Positions 45,265 through 53,967 of a DNA stretch of 64,000 nucleotides are shown here, piece after piece. The stretch is from Buttiauxella sp. A111 (GTDB lineage Bacteria > Pseudomonadota > Gammaproteobacteria > Enterobacterales > Enterobacteriaceae): positions 248,001 to 312,000 of the forward strand of contig NZ_BJFN01000005.1 of assembly GCF_014189855.1 (NCBI RefSeq). Reading direction: 5' to 3'. A program made the position numbers and the translations under genes. The notes under the pieces are model-generated. The model ran no database searches. It saw only the letters and a program-made list of their open reading frames with translations, and had not been told where the DNA came from. How positions within the stretch are numbered: the stretch's first letter is position 1; each line of letters begins with the position of its first letter.

Positions 45265-45744
45265 TTAAAATATCCTGTCTTCCCATAGACTATAACTGGA
45301 TGTCCCCGCTAAAACATGTTCCCAGGTTATGCTTTCGTATTTTAAAGAAATAGTCTCTATGGGTTGGGCGTCGTTATGAGTCAATGAGTTTGGCGAAACG
45401 AAACTGAAGTCTGCAATGGTCGCTTTGATTAATTTAATACGATAAAACAGAATTTGAATACCGGACCTATCTGTTCTGTACGCTTCAAACACAGCTTCCA
45501 TTTTCTCATTATTGGATATTGCAGAAGCTAATAGTGGAGATGATTTATCGATCGGCTTTTTGAACGTTACCGATTGGTGATTAACGTTTTGCTCACGGGA
45601 AATAGCATGGGAGAGCTCATAGATCAGTATTTGATCTCGATGGGATGCCTGATAGGCATTGCCTATTGAATCATAAGAAGAGCAGCCGCCTGATATCAAT
45701 CCTTGCTGTTCGCCGGTTAAAGAGAGATAAATATTATTTGCCAT
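45265..45744 (-). CDS. hcp: Orphan Hcp (type VI secretion tube protein, TssD)
   Basis: Hcp hexamers stack to form the expelled tube of the type VI secretion system and can carry effectors in their lumen. The 159-residue protein matches the enterobacterial Hcp pattern: MANNIYLSLTGEQQGLISGG, CSSYDSIGN, SREQNVNHQSVTFKKPIDKSSP, and the terminal SLKYESITWEHVLAGTSSYS then LWEDRIF. The start at 45744 gives the family N-terminus; the frame is open further upstream without support. No other type VI genes are in the window. It is cotranscribed with a small gene upstream and the DUF4225-like gene downstream. Confidence 0.9.
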   Translation of the reverse strand: MANNIYLSLTGEQQGLISGGCSSYDSIGNAYQASHRDQILIYELSHAISREQNVNHQSVTFKKPIDKSSPLLASAISNNEKMEAVFEAYRTDRSGIQILFYRIKLIKATIADFSFVSPNSLTHNDAQPIETISLKYESITWEHVLAGTSSYSLWEDRIF

Positions 45745-45760
45745 AATAGTGATTCCCGTA

Positions 45761-45988
45761 TTAATGAGTTGTTGTCTCTGGCTGTTTGAGTTCCAGATAA
45801 AGCGTTTGCCCATCAGAAACGTTCATTCTTATTCCATTGGCTGGAATGGCTGAGAGTATTTCAAAGCAGACCATCATGACGGCCGCCATTTTTTCCTCGA
45901 GAGCAAGAGGATTGTTGTCGATGATTTCACAAATCTCTCTTGTAAGATCTCTTATAGCTTTTTCATTTGTTGAACCAGTGGCAGGCAT
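45761..45988 (-). CDS. Small unrecognised protein upstream of hcp
   Basis: This 75-residue, mostly helical soluble protein (EKAIRDLTREICEIIDNNPLA followed by EEKMAAVMMVCFEILSAIP) ends in LYLELKQPETTTH. It stops 16 bases before hcp on the same strand, so it is probably the first gene of a three-gene unit. No family is recognised. It might be an adaptor, regulator or antitoxin-like factor for the Hcp module; nothing in the sequence decides this. Confidence 0.55.
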   Translation of the reverse strand: MPATGSTNEKAIRDLTREICEIIDNNPLALEEKMAAVMMVCFEILSAIPANGIRMNVSDGQTLYLELKQPETTTH

Positions 45989-46123
45989 TCGCGAGATTCC
46001 ATAAATGATTTAATCCCCCTTTTTTACGCTGTTAAAAAAGAAATAAGGATGTTTTTTTATACAATGTCCGAAATCTGACTTTTTTATTATGGCGGGGAAT
46101 TTGAGAGGGACTATTTAATATCC

Positions 46124-46157
46124 AACCTCCTCGCCGTGCAGCCAGGAGGTTTTATTT
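46124..46157 (+). terminator. Terminator-like hairpin at the edge of the Hcp insert
   Basis: AACCTCCT...AGGAGGTT pairs over 8 bp with a 12-base loop and is followed by TTATTT on the plus strand. No plus-strand gene precedes it. It may instead end yibF transcription on the minus strand, where the U-tract is weak. Confidence 0.55.
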
Positions 46158-46165
46158 ACAGCCAA

Positions 46166-46191
46166 ATCATGCTGCTGGCGGTTCGGTGCGG
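46166..46191. repeat. Right 26-bp direct repeat (yibF 3' end)
   Basis: Partner of the repeat at 43604-43629, with one mismatch. Here it is the authentic 3' end of yibF including the stop codon. The left copy is the same segment without the rest of the gene. Confidence 0.85.
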
Positions 46192-46775
46192 GCAAAACTT
46201 TCACGTTCGAAAAGTTTTTCTACCAGTTTCACCAGATGCGGGCGGTCAACACACCAGCCTGGGGAAACGCGTCGAAAATTGAGATAGCCCACTGCGCACG
46301 CCACTGCGATTGTCGCGACGCAAATGTTTTCCGCGTCCAGCTTCTTGTCCGCTGCGTATTGTTCGAGCAGCGTCAGGCCACGGCTGATTTTTTCCCGCTG
46401 GCGGAGTAGTTCGACTTCTGATTGCTGCTCGATGGGGCGTTGGCGTTCGCGTACGGAAACCAGCGCTGCGTCCATGATACCGTCCGCAAGGGCTTCCATT
46501 TGGCGCATTTGCAGTGCGGCTTGAGGATCACGCGGGATGAATGAGGGGGAAAGATCCAAAAGTTCGAGATATTCCGCAATAACCGGGGAGTCGAACCAGT
46601 ATTGGCCGTCGTCGGTGATTAACGCGGGTACTTTGCCCAGCGGATTGTAATGCGGCGTGATGCTTTCTGAAACCCACGGGTTGTCGTTAACAAACTCAAA
46701 CGTGATGCCTTTTTCCAGCAAGATGACAGAGATTTTGCGCACATACGGGCTGGTGTAATTACCAATTAGTTTCAT
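46167..46775 (-). CDS. yibF: Glutathione S-transferase-like protein YibF
   Basis: YibF is a GST-family protein of unknown substrate. It has 202 residues, the same as E. coli YibF. The N-terminal thioredoxin-like domain starts [22 protein letters not shown] and has the [14 protein letters not shown] and [11 protein letters not shown] glutathione-site segments. The helical C-terminal domain ends [17 protein letters not shown]. The start at 46775 is preferred by family alignment over an ATG 12 bases earlier. Its last codons are duplicated near selA, bounding the Hcp insert. Confidence 0.93.
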   Translation of the reverse strand: MKLIGNYTSPYVRKISVILLEKGITFEFVNDNPWVSESITPHYNPLGKVPALITDDGQYWFDSPVIAEYLELLDLSPSFIPRDPQAALQMRQMEALADGIMDAALVSVRERQRPIEQQSEVELLRQREKISRGLTLLEQYAADKKLDAENICVATIAVACAVGYLNFRRVSPGWCVDRPHLVKLVEKLFERESFARTEPPAA

Positions 46776-46849
46776 TACATCGTCCATTTTTAATTAACAA
46801 AAACTAAGTATGGATCAGGATGCTTTAAAAGGTAGTGCGCTTTAAAAAG

Positions 46850-47110
46850 TCAGGATTTTCGGAAACATAGCGCGGCAATAAATGCCCATAGCGAAATGAG
46901 CAGCAGCAACGGGTAGAGAACCAGCAGATCTACACGGATACAGGTGTCGTCGCAGGTCAGACGAAAGAAAATGGTGAATTCATAAATGCCATAGATAAGC
47001 CATGCCATTGCCGCGACCATCGATGAGCGTTTCGGGTGAAGGCGCCATAACACAAAGAATAGCAATACTGCGACAAACGCAATCCAGGGGAAGCGGATGA
47101 GTAAGTCCAT
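46850..47110 (-). CDS. Small three-helix membrane protein, unrecognised
   Basis: This 86-residue, very hydrophobic protein has three predicted membrane helices (about 5-22, 31-50 and 61-82). Two cysteines (CDDTC) sit in the short loop between helices two and three, probably in the periplasm. AGAGGT before the ATG is a good ribosome-binding site. It lies between yibF and mtlA. No family is recognised. Composition is core-like, so it is probably a genuine small inner-membrane protein. Confidence 0.65.
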   Translation of the reverse strand: MDLLIRFPWIAFVAVLLFFVLWRLHPKRSSMVAAMAWLIYGIYEFTIFFRLTCDDTCIRVDLLVLYPLLLLISLWAFIAALCFRKS

Positions 47111-47692
47111 GGCTCGTACCTCTTAGGTAAAGAACACTTTGTTACACGGCAGGTATAAAAGATAAACCATGATGATTGGGTGAATTGATAATAATCAAGT
47201 GAGTTTATTATTTGATTTTTGATCGGATGAGTCTGATGGCCTGGCTATAAAGAGTGAGTTACGTCGCATTTCGTCGCCTGCCGCTGCGCTGTAATTTTCT
47301 GACAAAACGAAATACGCAAGCAGGCCTGGATGTCCCTGGATCACAAACGGGAAAATAGACGTAAAATACTTTGTGATATTGATCACATATAAATAACAAA
47401 GTTACGACCGGAAAATGCGATCTTAATCACATATAAACGTCATTCATGAACAAAAAGCCGCTGCTGTCTTTTTTTTACACACCAAAAATGTGATCGAGAT
47501 CACCTGATCACGGTTCGTCATACCCCACATTTAGTGATGCATGTCACATAAAATTCCGCGCACTGGACAGCTTAACGATCACGTGCCAGATTCGCCTCAC
47601 TTAGAGCATCTGGCAGCACTGCTTGCCACCACATTTTAACAATAAACCTCGGGCTGCTTTTCCAGCACGTGAACACAATAAGGGGTGTGCGT
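47111..47692 (+). promoter_or_regulatory. mtlA promoter region with four CRP sites
   Basis: Four CRP-type palindromes are visible: TGTGATATTGATCACA (47372-47387, perfect half sites), TGCGATCTTAATCACA (47416-47431), TGTGATCGAGATCACC (47489-47504) and AGTGATGCATGTCACA (47533-47548). E. coli mtlA is likewise preceded by several CRP sites and is repressed by MtlR. A 63-codon minus-strand frame at 47195-47386 is not supported. Confidence 0.85.
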
Positions 47693-49612
47693 ATGTCATC
47701 CGATATCAAGATCAGAGTGCAAAGCTTTGGTCGCTTCCTGAGTAACATGGTAATGCCAAACATCGGCGCATTTATCGCCTGGGGTATTATCACAGCCTTA
47801 TTTATTCCAACCGGATGGCTGCCAAACGAGACGCTGGCGAAACTGGTAGGCCCGATGATTACCTATCTGCTGCCGCTGCTCATCGGTTATACCGGTGGCC
47901 GCTTAATCGGTGGTGATCGTGGTGGTGTGGTCGGTGCAATCACCACAATGGGTGTTATCGTCGGTGCGGATATGCCGATGTTCCTCGGTGCGATGATTGC
48001 AGGTCCTCTGGGTGGCTGGGCAATTAAACATTTCGACGCATGGGTTGATGGCAAGATCAAATCCGGCTTTGAAATGCTGGTGAACAACTTCTCCGCTGGC
48101 ATCATCGGTATGATCCTGGCGATTCTGGCGTTCATGGGTATCGGTCCTGCGGTTGAAGTCCTGTCCAAAGTTCTGGCGGCGGGCGTTAACTTCATGGTTG
48201 TCCATGACATGCTGCCGCTGGCGTCTATCTTCGTCGAACCGGCGAAAATCCTGTTCCTGAACAACGCAATCAACCACGGTATCTTCTCACCGTTGGGTAT
48301 TCAGCAATCTCACGAACTGGGCAAATCAATCTTCTTCCTGATTGAAGCAAACCCAGGCCCTGGTATGGGCGTGCTGATGGCGTACATGTTCTTCGGTCGC
48401 GGTAATGCTAAGCAGTCTGCGGGCGGCGCGGCAATCATTCACTTCCTGGGTGGTATCCACGAAATTTACTTCCCGTATGTTCTGATGAACCCACGTCTGA
48501 TCCTGGCCGTTATCCTCGGCGGTATGACTGGCGTGTTCACTCTGACTATCCTGAACGGCGGCCTGGTTTCTCCGGCATCTCCGGGTTCAATCCTGGCGGT
48601 TCTGGCGATGACGCCAAAAGGTGCTTACTTCGCAAACATTGCAGCGATTGTGGCGGCAACGGCGGTTTCCTTCGTGGTTTCAGCGATTCTGCTGAAAACC
48701 AGCAAAGTGAAAGAAGAAGACGATATCGAAGCAGCGGCTCGCCGTATGGCTGAGATGAAAGCGGAATCCAAAGGCGGCGCTGCGCCACTGGCGGTCGGTG
48801 CGGGTCTGTCTAACGACCTGAGCCACGTACGCAAAATCATCGTTGCGTGTGATGCGGGTATGGGTTCAAGTGCCATGGGTGCTGGCGTGCTGCGTAAGAA
48901 AGTCAACGACGCAGGCCTGAAAAATATCTCCGTAACTAACTGTGCAATCAACAGCTTGCCGGATGATGTTGACCTGGTGATTACGCACCGTGACCTGACT
49001 GAACGTGCGATGCGTCAGGTTCCACAGGCACAGCATATTTCCCTGACTAACTTCCTCGACAGCAGCCTGTACGCCAACCTGACCGAGCGTCTGGTGGCTT
49101 CTCATAACCTGAGCGAGAAAGAAGTTAAGGTCATGACCAGCCTGGAAGACAGCTTTGTGCCAAGCGAAGAAGGGCTGTTCCGTCTGGGCGCAGGCAACGT
49201 GTTCCTCGGCTTGACTGCTGCGACAAAAGAAGAAGCGATTCGCTTTGCCGGTGAGCAGTTGGTGAACGGTGGTTACGTGCAGCCTGAGTATGTGGATGCG
49301 ATGTTTGAACGTGAAAAACTGACCCCAACCTATCTGGGCGAAGGTATCGCCGTTCCACACGGTACGGTTGAAGCGAAAGACCGTGTACTGAAAACCGGCG
49401 TTGTATTCTGCCAATATCCACACGGTGTTCACTTCGGTGAAGAGTCTGATGATATTGCCCGTCTGGTTATCGGTATTGCTGCTCGCAACAACGAACACAT
49501 CCAGGTCATCACCAGCCTTACCAACGCGCTGGATGATGAGTCAGTGATTGAGCGTCTGGCGAATACCACCAGTGTTCAGGAAGTGCTCGACCTGCTGGCA
49601 GGTAAGAAGTAA
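47693..49612 (+). CDS. mtlA: Mannitol-specific PTS transporter EIICBA (MtlA)
   Basis: MtlA takes up mannitol and phosphorylates it to mannitol-1-phosphate. The 639-residue protein begins MSSDIKIRVQSFGRFLSNMV. The membrane IIC domain covers about 1-335 with the NNAINHGIF and GGIHEIYFPY motifs. The IIB domain has its phospho-cysteine in IIVACDAGMGSS near 386. The C-terminal IIA domain has its phospho-histidine in GIAVPHGTVEAK near 556. The internal ATG is chosen from family alignment and its AAGGGG site. A 158-base GC-rich repeat separates it from mtlD. Confidence 0.97.
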   Translation: MSSDIKIRVQSFGRFLSNMVMPNIGAFIAWGIITALFIPTGWLPNETLAKLVGPMITYLLPLLIGYTGGRLIGGDRGGVVGAITTMGVIVGADMPMFLGAMIAGPLGGWAIKHFDAWVDGKIKSGFEMLVNNFSAGIIGMILAILAFMGIGPAVEVLSKVLAAGVNFMVVHDMLPLASIFVEPAKILFLNNAINHGIFSPLGIQQSHELGKSIFFLIEANPGPGMGVLMAYMFFGRGNAKQSAGGAAIIHFLGGIHEIYFPYVLMNPRLILAVILGGMTGVFTLTILNGGLVSPASPGSILAVLAMTPKGAYFANIAAIVAATAVSFVVSAILLKTSKVKEEDDIEAAARRMAEMKAESKGGAAPLAVGAGLSNDLSHVRKIIVACDAGMGSSAMGAGVLRKKVNDAGLKNISVTNCAINSLPDDVDLVITHRDLTERAMRQVPQAQHISLTNFLDSSLYANLTERLVASHNLSEKEVKVMTSLEDSFVPSEEGLFRLGAGNVFLGLTAATKEEAIRFAGEQLVNGGYVQPEYVDAMFEREKLTPTYLGEGIAVPHGTVEAKDRVLKTGVVFCQYPHGVHFGEESDDIARLVIGIAARNNEHIQVITSLTNALDDESVIERLANTTSVQEVLDLLAGKK

Positions 49613-49637
49613 GGAGTGGTGTGGGCTGCTTCGGTCG

Positions 49638-49795
49638 CCCTCACCCCGGCCCTCTCCCCCAGGAGAGGGAGTAAAGCAAGTCCCCTTTCGCAGGAGAGGG
49701 TGAAAACGGAACGATCCCCTCTCCCTCAGGGAGAGGGTTAGGGTGAGGGTGGTCAGTACCACAAGCCTCCTCACCCGAACCCTCTCGGGTGATTC
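49638..49795. repeat. GC-rich palindromic repeat cluster, copy 3
   Basis: An extended version of the 1741-1830 element: CGCCCTCACCCCGGCCCTCTCC at the left, two internal AGGAGAGGG/CCCTCTCCC units, then CTCAGGGAGAGGGTTAGGG and TGAGGG at the right, followed by a further ACCCTCTCGGGT palindrome. It fills the mtlA-mtlD gap and may stabilise mtlA mRNA or limit mtlD expression. Confidence 0.8.
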
Positions 49796-49816
49796 AAATT
49801 TAAGAAGGTAAACGAC

Positions 49817-50962
49817 ATGAAAGCATTACATTTTGGCGCAGGTAATATCGGACGTGGCTTTATCGGCAAACTGTTGGCAGATGCCGGTATCCAACTGACC
49901 TTTGCGGACGTCAATCAAACCGTACTGGATGCGCTGAACGAGCGTCATAGCTACCAGGTTCATGTGGTAGGTGAGCAAAAGCAAATCGATACCGTTTCTA
50001 ATGTGAATGCCGTCAGCAGCATAGGTGACGAAGTTGTCACGCTGATTGCCGACGTTGACCTGGTCACTACGGCTGTCGGGCCTGTCGTTCTGGAACGTAT
50101 CGCGCCAGCTGTGGCAAAAGGTCTGGTTTTGCGTCGTACCAATGGCAATGAAAAACCTCTGAATATTATCGCGTGCGAGAACATGGTGCGTGGCACCAGC
50201 CAGCTTAAAGCCCATGTCATGAAGGCGCTTTCTGAGGATGATCAGGCTTGGGTTGAGCAGCACGTTGGTTTCGTGGATTCCGCCGTTGACCGCATTGTCC
50301 CTCCTTCAGAATCTGCGACTAACGATCCGCTTGAAGTCACCGTTGAAACATTCAGCGAGTGGATTGTTGATAAAACTCAGTTCAAAGGTGACCTGCCGAA
50401 CATTCCTGGCATGGAACTTACTGATAATCTTATGGCGTTTGTTGAACGTAAGCTCTTCACGCTGAATACCGGTCATGCTATAACCGCGTACCTTGGTCAG
50501 CTTGCGGGCCATCAGACCATTCGCGATGCGATTCTGGATGAGAAAATCCGTGCTGTGGTGAAAGGGGCGATGGACGAAAGCGGCGCGGTGTTGATCAAAC
50601 GCTATGGCTTTGACGCTGACAAACATGCGGCCTATATCCAGAAAATCCTGGGTCGTTTCGAAAACCCATATCTGAAAGATGATGTGGAACGCGTGGGTCG
50701 CCAACCTTTGCGTAAATTAAGTGCGGGCGACCGTCTGATTAAACCGTTGTTGGGCACTATCGAATACGGTTTACCGCACCTGAACCTGGTCAAAGGGATT
50801 GCGGCGGCGATGCATTATCGCAGCGAGCAAGATCCGCAAGCGCAGGAACTGGAGCAGTTGCTGGCTGAAAAAGGCCCACAGGCTACGCTTGCTGAAATAT
50901 CTGGCCTTGATGCAAATAGCGATGTTGTCGCACAAGCAGTGGATGCCTATAACGGCAAATAA
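49817..50962 (+). CDS. mtlD: Mannitol-1-phosphate 5-dehydrogenase MtlD
   Basis: MtlD oxidises mannitol-1-phosphate to fructose-6-phosphate with NAD. The 381-residue protein (E. coli 382) begins [20 protein letters not shown], the NAD-binding loop. The polyol dehydrogenase catalytic region includes [15 protein letters not shown] near residue 213, with the histidine and upstream lysine. Second gene of the mannitol operon. An ERIC element begins six bases after its stop. Confidence 0.97.
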   Translation: MKALHFGAGNIGRGFIGKLLADAGIQLTFADVNQTVLDALNERHSYQVHVVGEQKQIDTVSNVNAVSSIGDEVVTLIADVDLVTTAVGPVVLERIAPAVAKGLVLRRTNGNEKPLNIIACENMVRGTSQLKAHVMKALSEDDQAWVEQHVGFVDSAVDRIVPPSESATNDPLEVTVETFSEWIVDKTQFKGDLPNIPGMELTDNLMAFVERKLFTLNTGHAITAYLGQLAGHQTIRDAILDEKIRAVVKGAMDESGAVLIKRYGFDADKHAAYIQKILGRFENPYLKDDVERVGRQPLRKLSAGDRLIKPLLGTIEYGLPHLNLVKGIAAAMHYRSEQDPQAQELEQLLAEKGPQATLAEISGLDANSDVVAQAVDAYNGK

Positions 50963-50968
50963 TTGATG

Positions 50969-51094
<126 letters not shown>

Positions 51095-51098
51095 AAAC

Positions 51099-51126
51099 GG
51101 GTGCAGTAGCAGTAGACGCTGCACCC
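51099..51126 (+). other. Hairpin upstream of mtlR
   Basis: GGGTGCAG...CTGCACCC pairs over 8 bp with a 12-base loop, just after the ERIC element and 28 bases before mtlR. The following AATAATACTTTT is a poor U-tract, so it may be an attenuator. Confidence 0.5.
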
Positions 51127-51154
51127 AATAATACTTTTAGTGATGTAGGCAACG

Positions 51155-51691
51155 ATGGAAGAAACCCAGGCCTTTGAAAACCGTGTGCTTGAGCGTCTTA
51201 ATGCTGGCAAAACCGTACGCAGCCTGCTCATTGCCGCTGTTGAGCTTCTCACCGAAGCGGTTAATATCCTGGTGCTTCAGGTATTCCGTAAAGACGACTA
51301 TGCGGTGAAATATGCCGTTGAGCCGCTGCTGGATGGTGATGGCCCATTAGGTGATCTTTCCGTCCGTCTCAAACTCATCTACGGTCTTGGCGTGCTCAAT
51401 CGCACGGAATACGAAGATTGCGAGCTGTTGATGGCCCTGCGTGAAGAACTCAATCACGACGGCAACGACTACACGTTTACCGACGATGAGATGCTTGGCC
51501 CATTTGGTGAATTGCATTGTGTTTCAGCACTACCGCCGACGCCAAAGTTTGTTGATGGCAGCGATCCTGAGCTGTTCATCATGCAAAAACAGCGTTATCA
51601 GCAAATCGTTCGTTCAACGATGGTGCTTTCTCTGACCGAGCTGATCTCACGGATCAGCTTAAAAAAAGCCTTCCAGAAGCCATCTCGATAG
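51155..51691 (+). CDS. mtlR: Mannitol operon repressor MtlR
   Basis: MtlR represses mtlADR. The 178-residue, mostly helical protein begins MEETQAFENRVLERLNAGKT and ends SLTELISRISLKKAFQK. E. coli MtlR has 195 residues; the missing part is a ~20-residue N-terminal leader. Here an in-frame stop lies three codons upstream, so the short form is real. The ERIC element and a hairpin separate it from mtlD, which may lower its linkage to the operon. Confidence 0.95.
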   Translation: MEETQAFENRVLERLNAGKTVRSLLIAAVELLTEAVNILVLQVFRKDDYAVKYAVEPLLDGDGPLGDLSVRLKLIYGLGVLNRTEYEDCELLMALREELNHDGNDYTFTDDEMLGPFGELHCVSALPPTPKFVDGSDPELFIMQKQRYQQIVRSTMVLSLTELISRISLKKAFQKPSR

Positions 51692-51765
51692 CAGTCCCTT
51701 TTCGCCCTCTTACGCCGAATGGTGTATCCTTGCCAGCAATAAAAGTTATTCACGGTTAATCAAAA

Positions 51766-52128
51766 ATGAAAGAAATCGAAAAAGCAGAAATCAAACGCCT
51801 GAGCGATCGTCTCGACGCTATCCGTCACGAGATGCCTGAATTGCATCTGATCAATGACGCTGAGAAGTATGTTGAGCTGGAAAAAGAGAAAGCGAAGCTG
51901 GAAATCGAGATTGTTCGCCTGCAAGCGGTGCGCAACCAGAAGCTGAGCAAAGAAGCGCAAAAGCTGATGGCAATGCCGTACAAGCGTCCAATTACTAAGA
52001 AAGAACAAGCCGACATGGGCAAGCTGAAAAAAGCTGTGCGCGGCCTGGTTATCGTCCATCCGATGACGGCGTTAGGTCGTGAGATGGACCTTGAAGAAAT
52101 GACCGGTTTCTCTAAGACCGATTTCTAA
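51766..52128 (+). CDS. yibL: YibL, ribosome-associated small protein
   Basis: This 120-residue, highly charged helical protein ([20 protein letters not shown] near the start, [20 protein letters not shown] later) matches YibL, an uncharacterised protein reported with ribosomal particles in E. coli. Length and sequence are conserved. It follows mtlR as in E. coli, and a clear terminator follows it. Confidence 0.93.
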   Translation: MKEIEKAEIKRLSDRLDAIRHEMPELHLINDAEKYVELEKEKAKLEIEIVRLQAVRNQKLSKEAQKLMAMPYKRPITKKEQADMGKLKKAVRGLVIVHPMTALGREMDLEEMTGFSKTDF

Positions 52129-52147
52129 TCGTTCTGCGGTGTTATAG

Positions 52148-52178
52148 GGCGGAAAAGCGTAAATGCTTTCCGCCTTTT
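52148..52178 (+). terminator. Terminator of yibL
   Basis: GGCGGAAA...TTTCCGCC, an 8-bp stem followed by TTTT, twenty bases after the yibL stop. Confidence 0.88.
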
Positions 52179-52276
52179 AAGTTTTTTGCGAAGCCCCTCC
52201 AGACCTTTCTCTCCTAATTTTTTTATCCCATAGATCAGCGCTAGTCTGACTTGCCCATTCAGCATGCATGATTCAA

Positions 52277-52308
52277 AATAGGTATGAATCGAACGATTTA
52301 TGCCTATT
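52277..52308. promoter_or_regulatory. Palindromic operator of the toxin-antitoxin pair
   Basis: AATAGGTATGAATCG-AA-CGATTTATGCCTATT is a 32-base palindrome with 13 of 15 arm positions paired. It lies 22 bases before the antitoxin ATG and is the expected autoregulatory site for the antitoxin and the antitoxin-toxin complex. Confidence 0.7.
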
Positions 52309-52330
52309 CAGGCGATATGAGGGTAGCGTT

Positions 52331-52585
52331 ATGTTAAGTTTCACAGCCAATCAGGCTAAAACCCAGTTCGGGGAAATGATTGCCAAAGCCCAGCGAGAGC
52401 CAGTAAGTATCACCAAAAATGGCAAGCCGTCTGTCGTTGTGATGTCCATAGAGGATTACAACGAACTTGAAGCCATCAAGTTGCAAAGCCTGCGCGATAA
52501 GCTTGCCCGGTCGATTGCCCAGGCCCAAAACGGTCAGGTACATGACGGTGATACTGTTTTTGACGAGCTAATGAAGGATCTTTAA
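52331..52585 (+). CDS. Type II antitoxin, Phd/YefM family
   Basis: This 84-residue antitoxin begins MLSFTANQAKTQFGEMIAKA and continues PVSITKNGKPSVVVMSIEDY, the standard Phd/YefM DNA-binding fold. The C-terminal tail (QVHDGDTVFDELMKDL) should wrap the toxin. GAGGG precedes the ATG. The stop overlaps the toxin start (TAATG). It autoregulates through the palindrome just upstream, by family analogy. Confidence 0.9.
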   Translation: MLSFTANQAKTQFGEMIAKAQREPVSITKNGKPSVVVMSIEDYNELEAIKLQSLRDKLARSIAQAQNGQVHDGDTVFDELMKDL

Positions 52586-52890
52586 TGGCTTGCTACAAAC
52601 TGACGGAAGATGCGCGAGAAGATTTGCGCGAGATAAAGGGATTTTCGCTGAAGCAGTTTGGCGGGCTGGTGGCTCGTGATTATCTGGCGGGGATGCGGGT
52701 CACGTTGCAACATTTGGCTGAAATGCCCCATATGGGAACCGACGAAGCGGAAGATTTGCTTCCAGGCGTATGGAGTTTTCCCTATATGAGCCATGCAATC
52801 TATTACCGCGTTGTGACAGAGGGCATTACGGTTATTGGCATCATTCACCAGAGCAGATTACCCAGACGATTACTGAATCGAGAGCGGTGA
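52585..52890 (+). CDS. RelE/ParE-family toxin
   Basis: This 101-residue protein has the ParE/RelE fold pattern: YKLTEDAREDLREIKGFSLK near the N-terminus, LAEMPHMGTDEAEDLLPGVWS, then HAIYYRVVTEGITVIGIIHQ and a basic tail. It is translationally coupled to the Phd-type antitoxin. ParE-like proteins poison gyrase and RelE-like ones cut mRNA; the ITVIGIIHQSR ending favours ParE, but the sequence does not decide. The pair sits between yibL and the kgu operon. Confidence 0.88.
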   Translation: MACYKLTEDAREDLREIKGFSLKQFGGLVARDYLAGMRVTLQHLAEMPHMGTDEAEDLLPGVWSFPYMSHAIYYRVVTEGITVIGIIHQSRLPRRLLNRER

Positions 52891-52926
52891 TTTAAAGCCC
52901 GCAGGTTTCCCCGCAGGCCTTAAGAT

Positions 52927-53901
52927 TTACTTCAACACCTGCGGATTCACGCAATTCTCTTTCACTTTGCCACTCAGAGCAGTAATCAAATTATCTACCG
53001 CGCAGGCGGCCATGTTATAGCGTGTTTCGTGTGTCGCAGAACCAATATGCGGCAGTGCCACGACATTCGGCAGACTGAGAAGCGGCGAGTCCACAGGCAA
53101 TGGTTCTTGCTCAAATACATCCAGACCTGCGGCGTGAATTGTGCCGTCTACCAGTGCCTGAATTAACGCTTTTTCGTCAACGACAGGGCCGCGTCCGGCA
53201 TTAATTAAAATGGCAGAAGACTTCATTTTTGCCAGTTGCTCTGCGCCAATCAGATGATACGTTTCATCGGTCAACGGCAGAGAAATACAGACGAAATCAG
53301 ATTCGGCCAGCAGGGTATCCAGGTCGCAATAGCGGGCGTTAAAGCGGTCTTCCGCTTCTTGATGATGGCGACGGGCGTTATACAAGATTGGCATGTTGAA
53401 GCCGAAGTGCGCGCGTTGTGCCAGCGCCAGACCAATGCGGCCCATACCCAGAATACCTAACGTTTTATGGTGCACATCGATACCAAACCAATCCGCTCCG
53501 ATGCTGCCTTTCCACTCGCCAATTTTCACACGTTCTGCCACTTCCACTGCCCGGCGAGCTGTCGCCAGCACCAGCGTCATCATGGTATCTGCGACGGTTT
53601 CAGTCAGGACCGTTGGCGTGTGCATCAGCGCAATCTGGCGTTCAGTGAGCGCATCAACATCAAAGTTGTCGTAACCCACGGAAACGGTAGAGGCGGCGCG
53701 CAGTTTCGGTGTGTGTTCCAGAAACGCTTTATCGACTTTCTCGCTGGAACCCAGAATTCCTTCCGCTTCGGCAAATGTCTGCGCATTTTGCTTGATGGTT
53801 TCCGGGTTTAAATCTTTCAACTGAGTGACGGTAAAGTGGCTTTCAAGACGGGCAAGCAGGTCGTCAGGTAGTGTTTTGTAGAGGATGACGGGCGGCTTCA
53901 T
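52927..53901 (-). CDS. ghrB: 2-ketogluconate / glyoxylate-hydroxypyruvate reductase (GhrB, KguD role)
   Basis: This 324-residue NAD(P)H-dependent 2-hydroxyacid dehydrogenase matches E. coli GhrB along its length. The nucleotide motif [16 protein letters not shown] is near residue 150, with catalytic Arg in [10 protein letters not shown], Glu in DVFEQEPLP and His in [12 protein letters not shown]. coli GhrB reduces glyoxylate, hydroxypyruvate and 2-ketogluconate. Here it is the last gene of a ptxS-kguEKT run, so a KguD-type role in 2-ketogluconate breakdown is likely. Confidence 0.93.
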   Translation of the reverse strand: MKPPVILYKTLPDDLLARLESHFTVTQLKDLNPETIKQNAQTFAEAEGILGSSEKVDKAFLEHTPKLRAASTVSVGYDNFDVDALTERQIALMHTPTVLTETVADTMMTLVLATARRAVEVAERVKIGEWKGSIGADWFGIDVHHKTLGILGMGRIGLALAQRAHFGFNMPILYNARRHHQEAEDRFNARYCDLDTLLAESDFVCISLPLTDETYHLIGAEQLAKMKSSAILINAGRGPVVDEKALIQALVDGTIHAAGLDVFEQEPLPVDSPLLSLPNVVALPHIGSATHETRYNMAACAVDNLITALSGKVKENCVNPQVLK

Positions 53902-53967
53902 GGCGTTCTCCGATAAGCAGTTAAAAACAGTAACAGTCAGGCGGCATAACGGCCGCCTGACTTGAGA

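Noticed and set aside
43759-45988. Calling the selA-yibF insert a prophage or integrative element
   Set aside because: No integrase, transposase or phage gene is present. Only the flanking direct repeats suggest mobility.
47195-47386. 63-codon minus-strand frame upstream of mtlA
   Set aside because: It lies in the CRP-rich promoter region and has no convincing ribosome-binding site or family; I cannot support it as a gene.
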